Below, piece by piece: positions 33,318 to 43,917 of a stretch of DNA of 64,000 bases. The translations under genes were made by a program, and so were the position numbers. How positions within the stretch are numbered: position 1 is the stretch's first letter; every line of letters begins with the position of its first letter. The notes beneath the pieces were generated by a model. The model was given only the letters and a program-made list of their open reading frames with translations, ran no database searches and was not told where the DNA came from. This DNA is from Byssothecium circinans (Eukaryota; Ascomycota; Dothideomycetes; Pleosporales; Massarinaceae), in assembly GCA_010015675.1 (NCBI GenBank), contig ML977022.1:209703-273702 (forward strand). Reading direction: 5' to 3'.

Positions 33318-33690
33318 TCAAATGCCTGGCCAGTCCCTCCTCTCCCTCCTCATGAATATCATGGCCATATCCAATCTTCTTTGTAAACTTTCGCGTATCA
33401 ACATCTCGTAGTAAGCTGTGGCAAAGAATGGCGATTCAATAGTAGTTCTTATAGAAGAAGTCCTCTCCACCGAACTATATCGCTGCCACAATGCGCGTAC
33501 CCATGTCACGAGCGAGATTTGAAGATATGGAGATGTTGGCGAAACCCGAAACCATGTTGGTGTATGCGAGACCAATCACGAATGGCGCTGAGTAGGCCGA
33601 GACGGGGGGGGTTGGCAGGATCGAGGGCTGCCCAGATGACAATTCCCTATAGTCATTGTCAGCTTGCACGTGTTTTTGTGGCATCATGCA
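33318..33690 (-). pseudogene. Aquaporin (MIP family) C-terminal relic
   Basis: Minus-strand sequence reads FVIGLAYTNMVSGFANISIS, then NLARDMGTRIVAAI, which matches the second NPA-like loop (here NLARD) of fungal aquaporins and its following helix. A stop (TAG where Trp is expected), a TGA in place of Trp after FFYKNYY, and one frame change follow before LFATAYYEMLIRESLQ. The last part (HDIHEEGEEGLARHLTKT, in yet another frame) resembles the tail of these proteins. The N-terminal half, with the first NPA, is missing. The Trp-to-stop changes fit C-to-T change on the other strand. Family call by memory of the pattern; moderately sure. Confidence 0.5.
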
Positions 33691-36071
33691 TTTAAGCAGT
33701 AATAATGAGTGGACATTGCGTCTATATCATAGAGATATAGAAAACACCAAGTAGCAGACTTACGATGAAACTATCAGCAAAGAACGCAATCAAGAAAGGG
33801 CACCTAAGGTTATTGTGGTTCACGTTTTGAAGGAGCAGGGGGCGAGAATACGTATGCAAATATTCAAAATTATACAGGTCATTGGCGGCTGTCAAGGTAC
33901 TCTATACACTGTACAAAGAAGTGATCAATGGCAGATAAAGCCCGTAGTCTCCAGAGTGCAGTCGACAATCACCAGTTCCTGCTCATCCCTTGCAGGCTGA
34001 CACACAGCCATACCAGGGCAATGGCGACTGTGTTCTGTCTGAACGTGCTTCTGATTATAGGCGACAAAGTGCTTAGAAACTTGATAGCAGCCCACTCTGC
34101 TACGCTATCTGACCGCACTCGTACTCCACATGCTCCTGCACTTCGACCTTGGGCAGGAAAAGACCCTCACCCAGGCAGTATCGTCCATGTACCGTCTCGG
34201 CATGCATCTGACGGTGGGTGGTGCAGAATCTTTTGACTTGGCGGCAAGTTTCTGGCTGGTTTGGCATCGGATGGCTACCCTTTGGTCGAAACAGCTTGGA
34301 GAATTGGGCTTTGCTCCTAGTTGCTTATGTCAACCACTTATCATCCCAAGTTACTTAGAAAAGTCTTACTTCTCAAATATCCTCCTTAAAAAACCCATAA
34401 CGCTCAATGCTCGCTTGTAAGGTATCGTCTGATCTGAGACAAGTCAGCATTGCATCTGGCTCCCAGTCTCATCAAGTTACTTACGCTTGAGAGTTCGTGT
34501 GGAGCTCGATGAAGCCTTCGAGGGGCGGTGGCCATCAATATGTATGGCTGTCCTCTGATCGCTTTGCGTCACCATTGTGTGATTCCAATTTAACCTGCAC
34601 CAGTCTAGACGGGGGTGGAGCGTTCGTGGACGGGGGTTTGCATGGCGCGGCGATTGCACACGATGGCTGACCGGTAAGGCTTCGATCGCTGGCTGGAAGC
34701 GGTGTCGAGTCGGAAATGGCGGTCAACTGGTAAAGATGCCGGTCGGCGAGTAATGTGATAGATATCATTTACAGATGTGAACGTATTTAAATTATTAAGC
34801 ACTAAATGTTTGGTTTCCTAATACAGCGATTTAACAGAGTAAAACTCCGATTCTGACCTCTGGAGGGTAGGATTCCATCGGACCTGATGGTTTTAGCGTC
34901 GGCATGCGGAAGCGTGACGAAGTTAATGATTGAGGTCGTTGTAGAGGCAGAAGCTAATAATGATTTCTTCTACTGTGTTATTAGAGAGGGAGGGTGCTTA
35001 GCCGCAGCTGTCTACGTGCCTGAAAGGGGCGTGTAATACCATGCTGCGTGAGTGAAACGGATCTCACCAAGTAATGTATGGCAGGAAATGCGTCGCCTCC
35101 CCACCAAGATACAGCATCGACAACAACGGTTAACGAGACGTTTGGAATTCAATCATTAATATTTGAGAGAAACTACCTAGGTATTTTCCCTCGTCCCAGC
35201 CGAAACTCGGGGTCTCGACCACCTCATCATTCTTTTCTTTCACACTGTTAGCCACCAGTTTCTGTCCCAACCCTCCATTCCACCTCCTACCCTTGACCAC
35301 CCATTTAAAATCCTCCTACCGGTAAGACCCAAGTACCCGTGAATTTTGCCCCAAGCACGCCAACGCCGCTACGGTCTGCCGCACCAACCCTGAAAGATCC
35401 AACTTGTTTACTCTCGGGGCCACTTTGCAGCATGGGTATAGGGACCTGCTTCTGACCGGCAGAGCACAAAAAGCTACAGATCCACCCCGCTGTGTGTCGC
35501 TTCCCCAGCATTTCCTATGTTTTCATTCACTTCACTTCACTTCACTGCATTACTCATCACGTTCTTAATCACACTAGCACTTCGGTGCACCACCGTACAC
35601 AAGGCTTTAAAAGCTAAAACCCAGGCCTGACCGGCCATCAACATCACTGCACTGTATTACAAGCAACTTTTCCTTTTGTATCCTCGCATGGAGGGGGAAT
35701 AGGGACCAACTGGCTCTCCCTTTGTGGAGGGCGGCTACCACAAGAATTGCCCTCACATTTGTGCTCGGCACGTCTATTATGCCCCCTGGGAGGCTCATGT
35801 AGATAGAAGGCCTTCGGCCAAAGTTTGCAGGACGTAAATCAATACCAACCAACCAACCAACCTGAAAGATCCAAAAGCGGACTCGCCAGCAGTGCTAGGA
35901 ACGCCAAACCTGTTAAACTAGACAGTCGATGCATCAAGCGTAATCTTTATCAACTCAAAGGTTGTAGGGAATTTTATAGCGAATATTCGGAGCTAGACTA
36001 GACTAGATAAGGGTACTGAACGGTTCAATTCCAACCGGTACAAATATTTTGTGCCAAGGGGTTAGCTATTA
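33691..36071. other. 2.4-kb spacer, no gene seen
   Basis: Frames here are short and unstructured. Simple repeats: ACTTC at about 35529-35545 and ACCA at about 35846-35862. The last 300 bp become AT-rich towards the palindromic element. Confidence 0.4.
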
Positions 36072-36773
36072 CCGAGCTTCACGGCGAAACGCGCACCCCG
36101 GCGAAACGCGCGCCTTTTACTAGGAAAATTAAAGAAAATAAGTAACTTTAAAGCTATATAACTCTTTAACTACTTTTTCTTTTTAAAAGCTTTCTTAACT
36201 AAAGTTATAGAGAAAGACTATCTCTATAACTCTAGAATTTTAGTTTTTTAATAATAATTAGTTTTAAGAAAAAAGCATAAAAGTACTAAAACTTAAGTCT
36301 TTAAAATTTAAAAATAATATATTTTTAGGAGTAAGGTATACTATTTAGAATATATTTTATATTAAGTTCTTTCTAATAAAACTACTAACTAGAAAGTTAT
36401 ATTATCTTTTTATTTTTTTTAATAAGAAAATTAAGAAAGATAATCTATCTTCTTAAGTAGTTCTTTATTAAAAAAAGTCCTAATATAAAATATATTTTAA
36501 AAAGTATACTTTACTCCTAAAAATATATTATTTTTAAATTTTAAAGACTTAAGTTTTAGTACTTTTATGCTTTTTTCTTAAAACTAATTATTATTAAAAA
36601 ACTAAAATTCTAGAGTTATAGAGATAGTCTTTCTCTATAACTTTAGTTAAGAAAGCTTTTAAAAAGAAAAAGTAGTTAAAGAGTTATATAGCTTTAAAGT
36701 TACTTATTTTCTTTAATTTTCCTAGTAAAAGGCGCGCGTTTCGCCGGGGTGCGCGTTTCGCCGTGAAGCTCGG
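36072..36773. mobile_element. TA-flanked near-perfect palindrome (foldback/MITE-like element)
   Basis: The sequence from 36072 inward equals the reverse complement from 36773 inward, base for base by eye for about 255 bp and with few changes to about 290 bp; the central 110 bp or so are more diverged. TA lies directly outside both ends (36070-36071 and 36774-36775), as for Tc1/mariner/pogo-mobilised elements. Each end starts CCGAGCTTCACGG and carries CGGCGAAACGCGC twice (36082-36094 and 36099-36111 on the left), 17 bp apart. The interior is very AT-rich with almost no CA/TG. No coding capacity. Probably a non-autonomous element, RIP-modified inside. Confidence 0.85.
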
Positions 36774-36775
36774 TA

Positions 36776-37425
36776 GATTAAAGTCGCTTCGCCTAAGCTC
36801 CTCCGCTAGACACATAATATATCACTTTCTCTCTTACGCTCTCACATCTCTATTGTCTAACATGCCTAAATATCGATACACCGACTAGAGCTGCAAGTGC
36901 AAACTTAAATAATAAACGCCTACGCCTCGTATGGTATATGAATCCCTTTCGTAATGCGAGCAATATCTGAAGTCAAGACTATTGGTGCAGCGCCACCGTT
37001 TCTGTTTGTGATACTGGCTTGCGTGGCTTTGGCGTAGATTTCTCTGACTCAAGCTCAGTGGACCATGATGCGGATGTAGCTTGGGAAGTACCTGCTGTCA
37101 TCACCATTGTTGTTGGCAACTGTACGATGAAAAGGTTTAGGAGAACCACTAGTAACTCTTTACAAGCTCCAAACAACTGCTGCAAAAGACGAAAAGACAC
37201 GCGATAGGTGGATATGCTCTCGATATCTCCACCTCTATGGTATTATACACGAGGCATCTCAGGAAGAGGTAAAAAAAAAAGGAAAAAGACAAGCATCAAG
37301 CAGCAGTGCAACAGCATTCCGCTCATAGTACACAGTTAACAAAGGAAACGTCTAGGACATAGGATCGAGCCTCGCAGTAGCCTACGCATCGACTCTCCTC
37401 AAAAGTTCATCAAATCTACGCAATG
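36776..37425. other. Spacer at the change to gene-dense sequence
   Basis: A 73-codon minus frame (36979-37200) begins MSFRLLQQLFGACKELLVVL with a hydrophobic segment and could be a small membrane or secreted peptide, but nothing confirms it. A poly-A run lies near 37271. Confidence 0.35.
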
Positions 37426-39534
37426 TCAGTACTCATCGATCGTCAAAAGCTTTGATAGCAAAGGGTATTCACCTCTCCCAAAAAGCGCCCTCTTACTCCA
37501 ATCCATAGCCAGCAGACATCTTGTTCTAAAACTCACACTCTGCGCGAAATAAATGCTTCTCCAAATGTACACAGCCAACAACCCGCCACTAAGCCCATAG
37601 CCTCCGATATCGAAAATCGCCGCATTTCCAATATACGCCAAGCTGCCCATATGCCGGTACTCAAAGGCCTTGTACACTGCATCGTCGATATCGCCGTAGT
37701 CCACCTCGTTAAGAATCATGCCCGGCGCCGCTTGCGCGATCTTGTTGAACTTGCGGCCCAGGTAAAGGCCTTGCTGATGCGCGCGTTGCGCTGTCGCGGG
37801 GAGGGAGGTTAGTTTGGTGTCGATTTGTAGCAGGAGCTCTCTAAGCTCGCCAAAATCGAGTGTACCGGATTTGTCGATGTCGTATTGGGCGAAGAGCTTG
37901 TCGAGGCGGCGGAGGTGGTCGGCTGCTTGGGGAAAGCGCTGTTTTACGCGTTTTGCGACGCCGCGCCAGTCGGCGTACGAGATCTGCAGGTCTTCCGGCT
38001 CTTTGCCTTTTTCCCACGCCGTGGTGCGGAGGAATTTTATTATGTTGTCCGAGACGTTGTTTTGCACAGTGGAGCAGTCGCCTATGGCGTAGACGTCGCC
38101 GAGGGGTGCGCCGCTGAGACGCAGATGTGTGTCGGTTTCTAGGGCGTGCTTGTTGTTTTGGCCTTCGAGTTTCGCGGCAAGTGTTTTGCTAAAGTCAGTT
38201 TGCGAGACGCCGGTTGACCAGAGGCAGAAGCCCATGGGAATTTCCTTGGTGATGAGTTTGCCGTTTTCGTCTTTTTGGGTGTATTGGATCTTGTCGGGGA
38301 ATACCTCCTTGACGCGAGAGTTGGTTTGGACGTCGACTTGGTCATGAGCGAAGTGCTTCTCGGCGTATTCCGAAAGAGCTTGGTCGTATGTATTTAGAAT
38401 GTGACTCCTGGACTGAATGACGTGCACAGAGATCTCGTTGCGGAGGATCCGGGGAAAGAACTTGCACATGTCCTCGTTGAGCATGTCGAAGAGCTCAGCA
38501 GCAAATTCGACGCCGGTAGGACCTCCACCAGAAACGACGAAAGAAAGCAGCCTCCTTCGCTCTTCGTCCGAAGTTGTCGGAAGACAAGCACTTTCCAGAT
38601 TTCGTACGACAGCATTTCGGATCAAGCGTGCATCGCTGATATCCTTCAGAAAATGGCAGTTCTCAAGGCCTTTAACGCCATGAGGGTTGGTTACAGAACC
38701 AACGCCCACCACAAGCTTGTCGTAGGGGACGTAAAAGTGCTGCTTCTCTCCATTAGTCCCCAATGCCGACACTTCGACCAGCTTTTCCGAGAACTCCACA
38801 TCCTCGGCCATAGCTTTCAGAAAATGCCCATATACCCTTCTTACAATCCGTCTGACCGGCTCGACCAACGATCTTAATTCCAACGTCCCCACCGTGGCCG
38901 ACGGCAGCATCGGCGTGAATAAGAAGTGATTCGACGGCGAAATAACCGTGACATGATAATCCCCCGGATTCAACTGCTTCAGCAGCGCCACGCTTCCCCA
39001 TCCCGTACCCAATATGACCAGCTTTGGTTTGTGCTTGATCGCCCTGCTCTCAGGACAATCGTCGTCGTCGATGAAGTAGTCCACAATAGGCAGATTCTTC
39101 GGCCCACCTCTTCTTGGATTCAATGCCAGCTCTGACACAGGCACATCTGTCGTCTCTGGATCCTCCTTATACGTGCTCGCATCGTAGACGAAGAAGGCGA
39201 CTACGAGACCGGTGCTAACAGCCACAAAGACGCCCAGGCCAGCTGCCGCTCGGTATGCGAATCGGATAAAGTGTGATTTGGGTGCGGGAAGAGGCTTTGT
39301 CGACACGGTCCGTAGAATTGGGGATCTCTGGGCCAATCGCGGGGTTTGTACGGCGGCTGTTGGGAGCTGAGGGCGTTTCGCGAAGGCCGTGGGTCCGCCA
39401 TTGCTGAAGTTGTGCGAGGAAAATGCATTAGGGAGCCTACGGCATGTATCCGGCACTCGAGGTGAATATTGCGACACACGCGACAGCGCTCCGGCGCGTC
39501 GGGGCAGCATTTCGGGGGAGCTCCGGAGGTGCAA
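37426..39534 (-). CDS. nde1: External alternative NADH:ubiquinone oxidoreductase with EF-hand, 702 aa
   Basis: One exon. The ATG at 39534 or, equally likely, the one at 39510 (MLPRRAGALSRV) starts an Arg/Ser-rich mitochondrial targeting sequence, followed by a membrane anchor (YRAAAGLGVFVAVSTGLVVAFFVYD). The first dinucleotide fold has LVILGTGWGSVALLKQL; the second has VVSGGGPTGVEFAAELFD. An EF-hand inserted in the C-terminal half (YDIDKSGTLDFGELRELL) has the Asp/Asp/Ser/Glu ligands. The end (GRGEYPLLSKL) is typical of the family. Type II enzymes oxidise cytosolic NADH at the outer face of the inner mitochondrial membrane without pumping protons. The EF-hand suggests calcium control, as in Neurospora NDE-1. 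Confidence 0.92.
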   Translation of the reverse strand: MHLRSSPEMLPRRAGALSRVSQYSPRVPDTCRRLPNAFSSHNFSNGGPTAFAKRPQLPTAAVQTPRLAQRSPILRTVSTKPLPAPKSHFIRFAYRAAAGLGVFVAVSTGLVVAFFVYDASTYKEDPETTDVPVSELALNPRRGGPKNLPIVDYFIDDDDCPESRAIKHKPKLVILGTGWGSVALLKQLNPGDYHVTVISPSNHFLFTPMLPSATVGTLELRSLVEPVRRIVRRVYGHFLKAMAEDVEFSEKLVEVSALGTNGEKQHFYVPYDKLVVGVGSVTNPHGVKGLENCHFLKDISDARLIRNAVVRNLESACLPTTSDEERRRLLSFVVSGGGPTGVEFAAELFDMLNEDMCKFFPRILRNEISVHVIQSRSHILNTYDQALSEYAEKHFAHDQVDVQTNSRVKEVFPDKIQYTQKDENGKLITKEIPMGFCLWSTGVSQTDFSKTLAAKLEGQNNKHALETDTHLRLSGAPLGDVYAIGDCSTVQNNVSDNIIKFLRTTAWEKGKEPEDLQISYADWRGVAKRVKQRFPQAADHLRRLDKLFAQYDIDKSGTLDFGELRELLLQIDTKLTSLPATAQRAHQQGLYLGRKFNKIAQAAPGMILNEVDYGDIDDAVYKAFEYRHMGSLAYIGNAAIFDIGGYGLSGGLLAVYIWRSIYFAQSVSFRTRCLLAMDWSKRALFGRGEYPLLSKLLTIDEY

Positions 39535-40042
39535 GCGGCGGAGGTATGATATGAAGTGCCGATGCCGGTGTACCTCATCAATTGATTAGGAAGACGTGAA
39601 TTTAGGCACGACAAACCATCTATGGCGGCCGAAACGAGTGTAGATGAGATGGCAAAGAATAAAGGTGGTTGTTGTGGTGTGAACAAAAGTGTTGATGTGG
39701 TGACGTCGATTGGCCGGGAAGCTTGGATGGCGCCGATCAGACCGGGCCAGGGAAAGATTTCAACACCACATGCACGGCTGCGACCCGCGTCACCATGATT
39801 ATTGAGATGAAGGCCGCATAGTCCAATCTGGTTTAGTTATGGCGTCTATAAGTGGGCCTGGACCTGGACCTGGACCTCTACTTTACAGAATACTTACAAT
39901 ATTTGCCGTAACGACTGCCAGTTAGTCTCCGGTGCTGGCATTTCGCAAACGAGGTCATTGACAGGTATGAAGCATTTTTATTATGTATAATGATACACGC
40001 CCGTCTATATTCAAATGATGTACATGGTATCTACAAGCGGGC
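39535..40042. other. Spacer, no gene seen
   Basis: Promoter side of the NADH dehydrogenase gene and 3' side of MDV1. A short direct repeat of CCTGGA lies at about 39854-39878. Confidence 0.4.
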
Positions 40043-42138
40043 TCAACACGACCAGACACCCACGACACCGTTCCGTCTTCCTTCCACCATATATCCTTCT
40101 TTGATGCGCACGCGTTCAATAGTGGAGACGGATGTCGTGTCTTCTTCCGAGGCGACACCAACGCCAGGACCACACGCCCAGTGTCGGCCGTCGGTCTTGT
40201 CGTACACTTTCACCACATCTTCGCCAGCTGCGGCAACGATGCGGCGCGCGTCGAACATTAGACTTGTCACTGGGTGGTCGTAGGCGTAGGCATCGTATAT
40301 AGAACCAGTGCGGAGATCCCATATCTACCACAGTTAGTATGAGACCATTCAAGTGCGTGTTCAAAGACTTACCCGTATACTCCGGTCGGCACTACCAGTG
40401 ACAAGGTGTACATCATCGAACTGCAAAGCGGTGACAGGGCCTGTGTGACCGACAAGACTTCGATGCACTTGACCGCTGCGCAAGTCCCACAAGCGCACCA
40501 TGCCATCCGCAGTACCACAGGCCAGAGCTGCATCAAATACCTGCAGGGCGCCTACAAAATCGGCATTCAGATCGGTTGCACGTCCAGTCTGGCGCCATTG
40601 CCCACTGCTCGTCGTCGTTGTTGCATTGGCCTGGGCCGCTGCCCATAGTACATCCAGCGTCTGCACGCATCGTCCTTTGACCAAATCCCACTGTCTTAGC
40701 GTTTTGTCTGAGGAACCCGAAACCAGTGTGTCGCCTCGGAAATGCAATGCGGTGACCTCGGCGACGTGCGATTCTAGTGAGAACAGCGGGCAGTCCTGCA
40801 TGATTGTGGGTGGGGGAGGTGGTGGAGCATCTTCAGAGTGCTCATACGTCAAGCCATCGTCCTCTTCTTCCACCTCTTTGTGAGTATTGCTATCCAGAGG
40901 CGCGTATTCAGCCTTGCTCAGATCCCACAAGCGGATGGAAGCATCCATAGAACCAGTCGCCACGATATTATCTTCTACCTGCAAACAGCGAACGGATGAC
41001 AGATGACCCTCGAGCAAGCCTATGCATCTACCAGCGTTCAAATCCCACACTCTTACAGTGTCATCCAGAGCAGCCGTTACTAATGTTCCCCAAGGCGCGT
41101 CAAAGTCCAGAGCTGTAATCGTGTCGTTGTGCGCAGGTAGCTCTTTTATCTTCGAGCCAGGTTCCAAGTGTTCATGAAGAATTGGCATTGATACTCGCCG
41201 CATAGGTCTTCTCCGCTTCGACTTGGGAGACGGTATTTTCTGGTATATGGACTCAGACATGAACTCAGAACCATCTTCATGGCTGCCAGCAGTGGGAGTG
41301 TCCGGCGACTTGGGTGCCAATGCCGCAGCATCATCCAGCTCTTCCTGTAGATCCTCAATCTGGTTGTCAACTTCTAGCATTTCCTGCTCAAGCTCCACCT
41401 CTTCCATCTCCAGCCCTGCTAGCCTGTCTAGCACAATCTTGCGCATTGTGTTCAGGTTCGCGATCTTATTATCGATTTCGTGGATCTCGGCCGCGTGCAT
41501 GTGCTTCCTCACACCCATCATCTCCAAACGATGGCTCATGCTATGCTTCTGATTCTTCAGCTTCTTCATCGAAGGCGGGACGTTCGCATCCTCCTCGTCT
41601 ACAGCCTCGCCTATCAATCTCTGGCCCCTCGAGTTGCGCCGCCCATGCTTTTTCTGCACGCCCTCCTCTTCCGGCAGCGAAGCTTGGAAGCCCTGAAAAA
41701 GCGAGTACGCGTTGTTGTCTTCGGGAATGTTCGCAAGAAGCTCATCGGGCAGGTACGACAGCGCTCGTTGCTGGATCTCGGGTACGGATATTCTCGAGCG
41801 GACGAGCTCGCGGGGCGTGGTTTGGGCGAAGGAGAAGACGGATCGTTGGAGCATCGGGCGGCGAAGTTCTCTATGAAGCTCTCCTAAGGCGTTCTGGTAG
41901 TGCTGGCTCACGCCCTCGGCCCCTATCAAACTCCCTGCGGTAGCTGTGACTTTTCGACCAAACGCTTGTAGTTGACGACCCTGGTACCAATCAATATCAC
42001 AAAGGCTTATGGAAGTGATTTCCGTACATCAGGAAGGCCATCTATGATGCTCGAATCGTCATCGCCTTGGGGTAAGGGTCGCGGGCTCGTGGACCTGCCC
42101 CGTATCGGCGAGCCATTGCGGGCAGATGACGATGCCAT
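40043..42138 (-). CDS. mdv1: Mitochondrial division protein Mdv1-like, WD40, 666 aa
   Basis: Three exons on the minus strand: 42138-42028, 41980-40373 and 40324-40043. Introns of 47 and 48 nt (GTACGG/ACCAG and GTAAGT/GGTAG) join the frames exactly. The short first exon ([16 protein letters not shown]) leads into [18 protein letters not shown], a conserved Mdv1 stretch. A coiled coil follows ([19 protein letters not shown] ... [19 protein letters not shown]), then about seven WD40 repeats, most with a clear WD end (VRVWDL, IRLWDL, LRQWDL, VRLWDL, IWDLRTG). Mdv1 links Fis1 in the outer mitochondrial membrane to the dynamin Dnm1 during fission. It is divergent from the chorismate mutase gene over 318 bp. 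Confidence 0.9.
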
Positions 42139-42456
42139 GCGCACTGGGAGACACTGAACGAGCGAGTATGCACCTAGCAGTCTTCCTCTATCTCATAGTC
42201 GGTATTGAGTCCAAAAGGCTGCGCAAGCGGGGCGCGTCGTGACGATGACACGTTTGGTGTTGATGGAGCTTGCTTGAACTTCCCAGGCACGAATCGGCAA
42301 TGCAAGGTCCCCAGGTTTGGCGCGGTCATGCGTCATTGGCCGAACATCGGACGCCGTGGGAGCTGCGGCTGTTGACTCTTTCACGCACCACCGCAATGAC
42401 TCTGTCCCACTACATTCGGAAGGAAGAGGCTGTTCAGCGGCACCCTACCTGCAGTT
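42139..42456. promoter_or_regulatory. Shared divergent promoter of mdv1 and chorismate mutase
   Basis: 318 bp between the two start codons. No TATA box evident. Confidence 0.5.
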
Positions 42457-43395
42457 ATGGATGCGGCGATTGACCTCTCGGATGTCTCAAAGGCTCTTGA
42501 TCTTGCGAATATCCGCTTTCAACTCATGTATGCTACCTGCACCCAGCATTGTGTCGAAATCTTGGCCATGCTTCCCTTAATTGATTTAAAATAAAGCACA
42601 TGGCTCACTCTGATATAGTCGCCTCGAAGACACCATAACCTTCCACCTAATCGAGCGCGTCCAATTCCCCCTCAACCCCACCGTCTACATACCCGGCGGC
42701 GTGCAAATCCCGAACAGCACGCTCAGCCTCCTCGACTGGATGCTCCGCGAGCAAGAGCGCGTACAATCGCTCGTCCGACGCTACCAATCCCCCGACGAAT
42801 ACCCCTTCTTCCCCGATGTGCTCCAAACACCCATCCTCAAGCCACTCAACTATCCGAAGATCCTGCACCCCAACGACATCAATGTGAACAGCAAGCTCAA
42901 GGAAAGCTACACACAGCATATCTTGCCGGCGGCATGCTTGAAGACCGCAAGGGGCGATAGGGGTGAAAGTCAAGAGAATTACGGGTCGGCGGCCACGTGC
43001 GATGTATCGTGTTTACAAGCCTTGAGTCGGAGGATTCATTTTGGCAAGTTTGTAGCCGAGGCCAAGTTTTTGAAGGAGACGGAGAGGTTTGTTGAGCTGA
43101 TTAAAAAGGAGGACAGGCGGGGTATTGATGAGGCGATTACGGATTCGAGGGTTGAGAAGAAGGTATTAGAGAGGTTACGGTTGAAGGCGAAGACGTACGG
43201 GACGGATCCGGAGATTGGGGTAAACAGTGAAGCTAAGGTCAACGCAGAGGCTGTTGTTGCCATGTACAAGGTGAGTGCCATTGAAGCACGACAGACATCA
43301 CATACTGATTCATACAGGACTGGGTCATACCACTCACAAAAGAGGTCGAGGTCGAATACCTGATGCAACGCTTGAAGGGAACTGAATGGGAGTAA
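42457..43395 (+). CDS. aro7: Chorismate mutase, 266 aa
   Basis: Three exons: 42457-42527, 42619-43270 and 43318-43395. Introns of 91 and 47 nt (GTATGC/ATATAG and GTGAGT/TACAG). The protein is the all-helical AroQ type of fungi, close to yeast Aro7: [16 protein letters not shown], then [27 protein letters not shown], the strongly conserved [16 protein letters not shown], and the ending [18 protein letters not shown]. It turns chorismate into prephenate in the cytosol, the first step towards Phe and Tyr. In yeast the enzyme is inhibited by Tyr and activated by Trp at a dimer-interface site; the conserved N-terminal helices suggest the same here. Confidence 0.95.
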
Positions 43396-43917
43396 GAGCA
43401 TTTCACGCGAACTGGCGTCTCTGTTTAGAATCCATTCAAACCTCCTAGAGTGGTCATTTCATAGAAATCGGAACCATCGGAATCAAAAGATCACGACGTG
43501 CTACATTCTAGACCATAGAATGGCAGAGCACTTGTTGAATTTCGGATATGCTATGCACGCCACTGTCAACACTTTCGCAAGCTATATGTATACAACACAT
43601 GCATGAACCCCTAAATGATATTGACGTTTCGAGCGCAAGCTGTACTTTTCAGCCGCGCTCGCGCACAATCAGTTCCCCCAAGGTCGACCTCATCCATAAA
43701 AGCCACATCTCCCAACCCCACGAAAAATCCGCCCATGAAACACATGCAAGTTTGAGCCTCTGCCCGAAGTCCCCAACGGCGCGCAACTGAAACGCCTTTC
43801 ACGCCACGTGATCGCGTAAGCCGCCCTATATACCGAACATTAAACCTCGCATACATCCTCCCCCCATCCCTCCCATCCCTACTCCCAAGCGTGCACCTGC
43901 ACGCGCCCAACACCAAA
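43396..43917. other. Intergenic, promoter of ALG3
   Basis: A CCATCCC-rich stretch lies before the ALG3 start. No gene seen. Confidence 0.4.

Noticed and set aside
35840..35865. ACCA microsatellite as a regulatory array
   Set aside because: Too short, and no gene start nearby.
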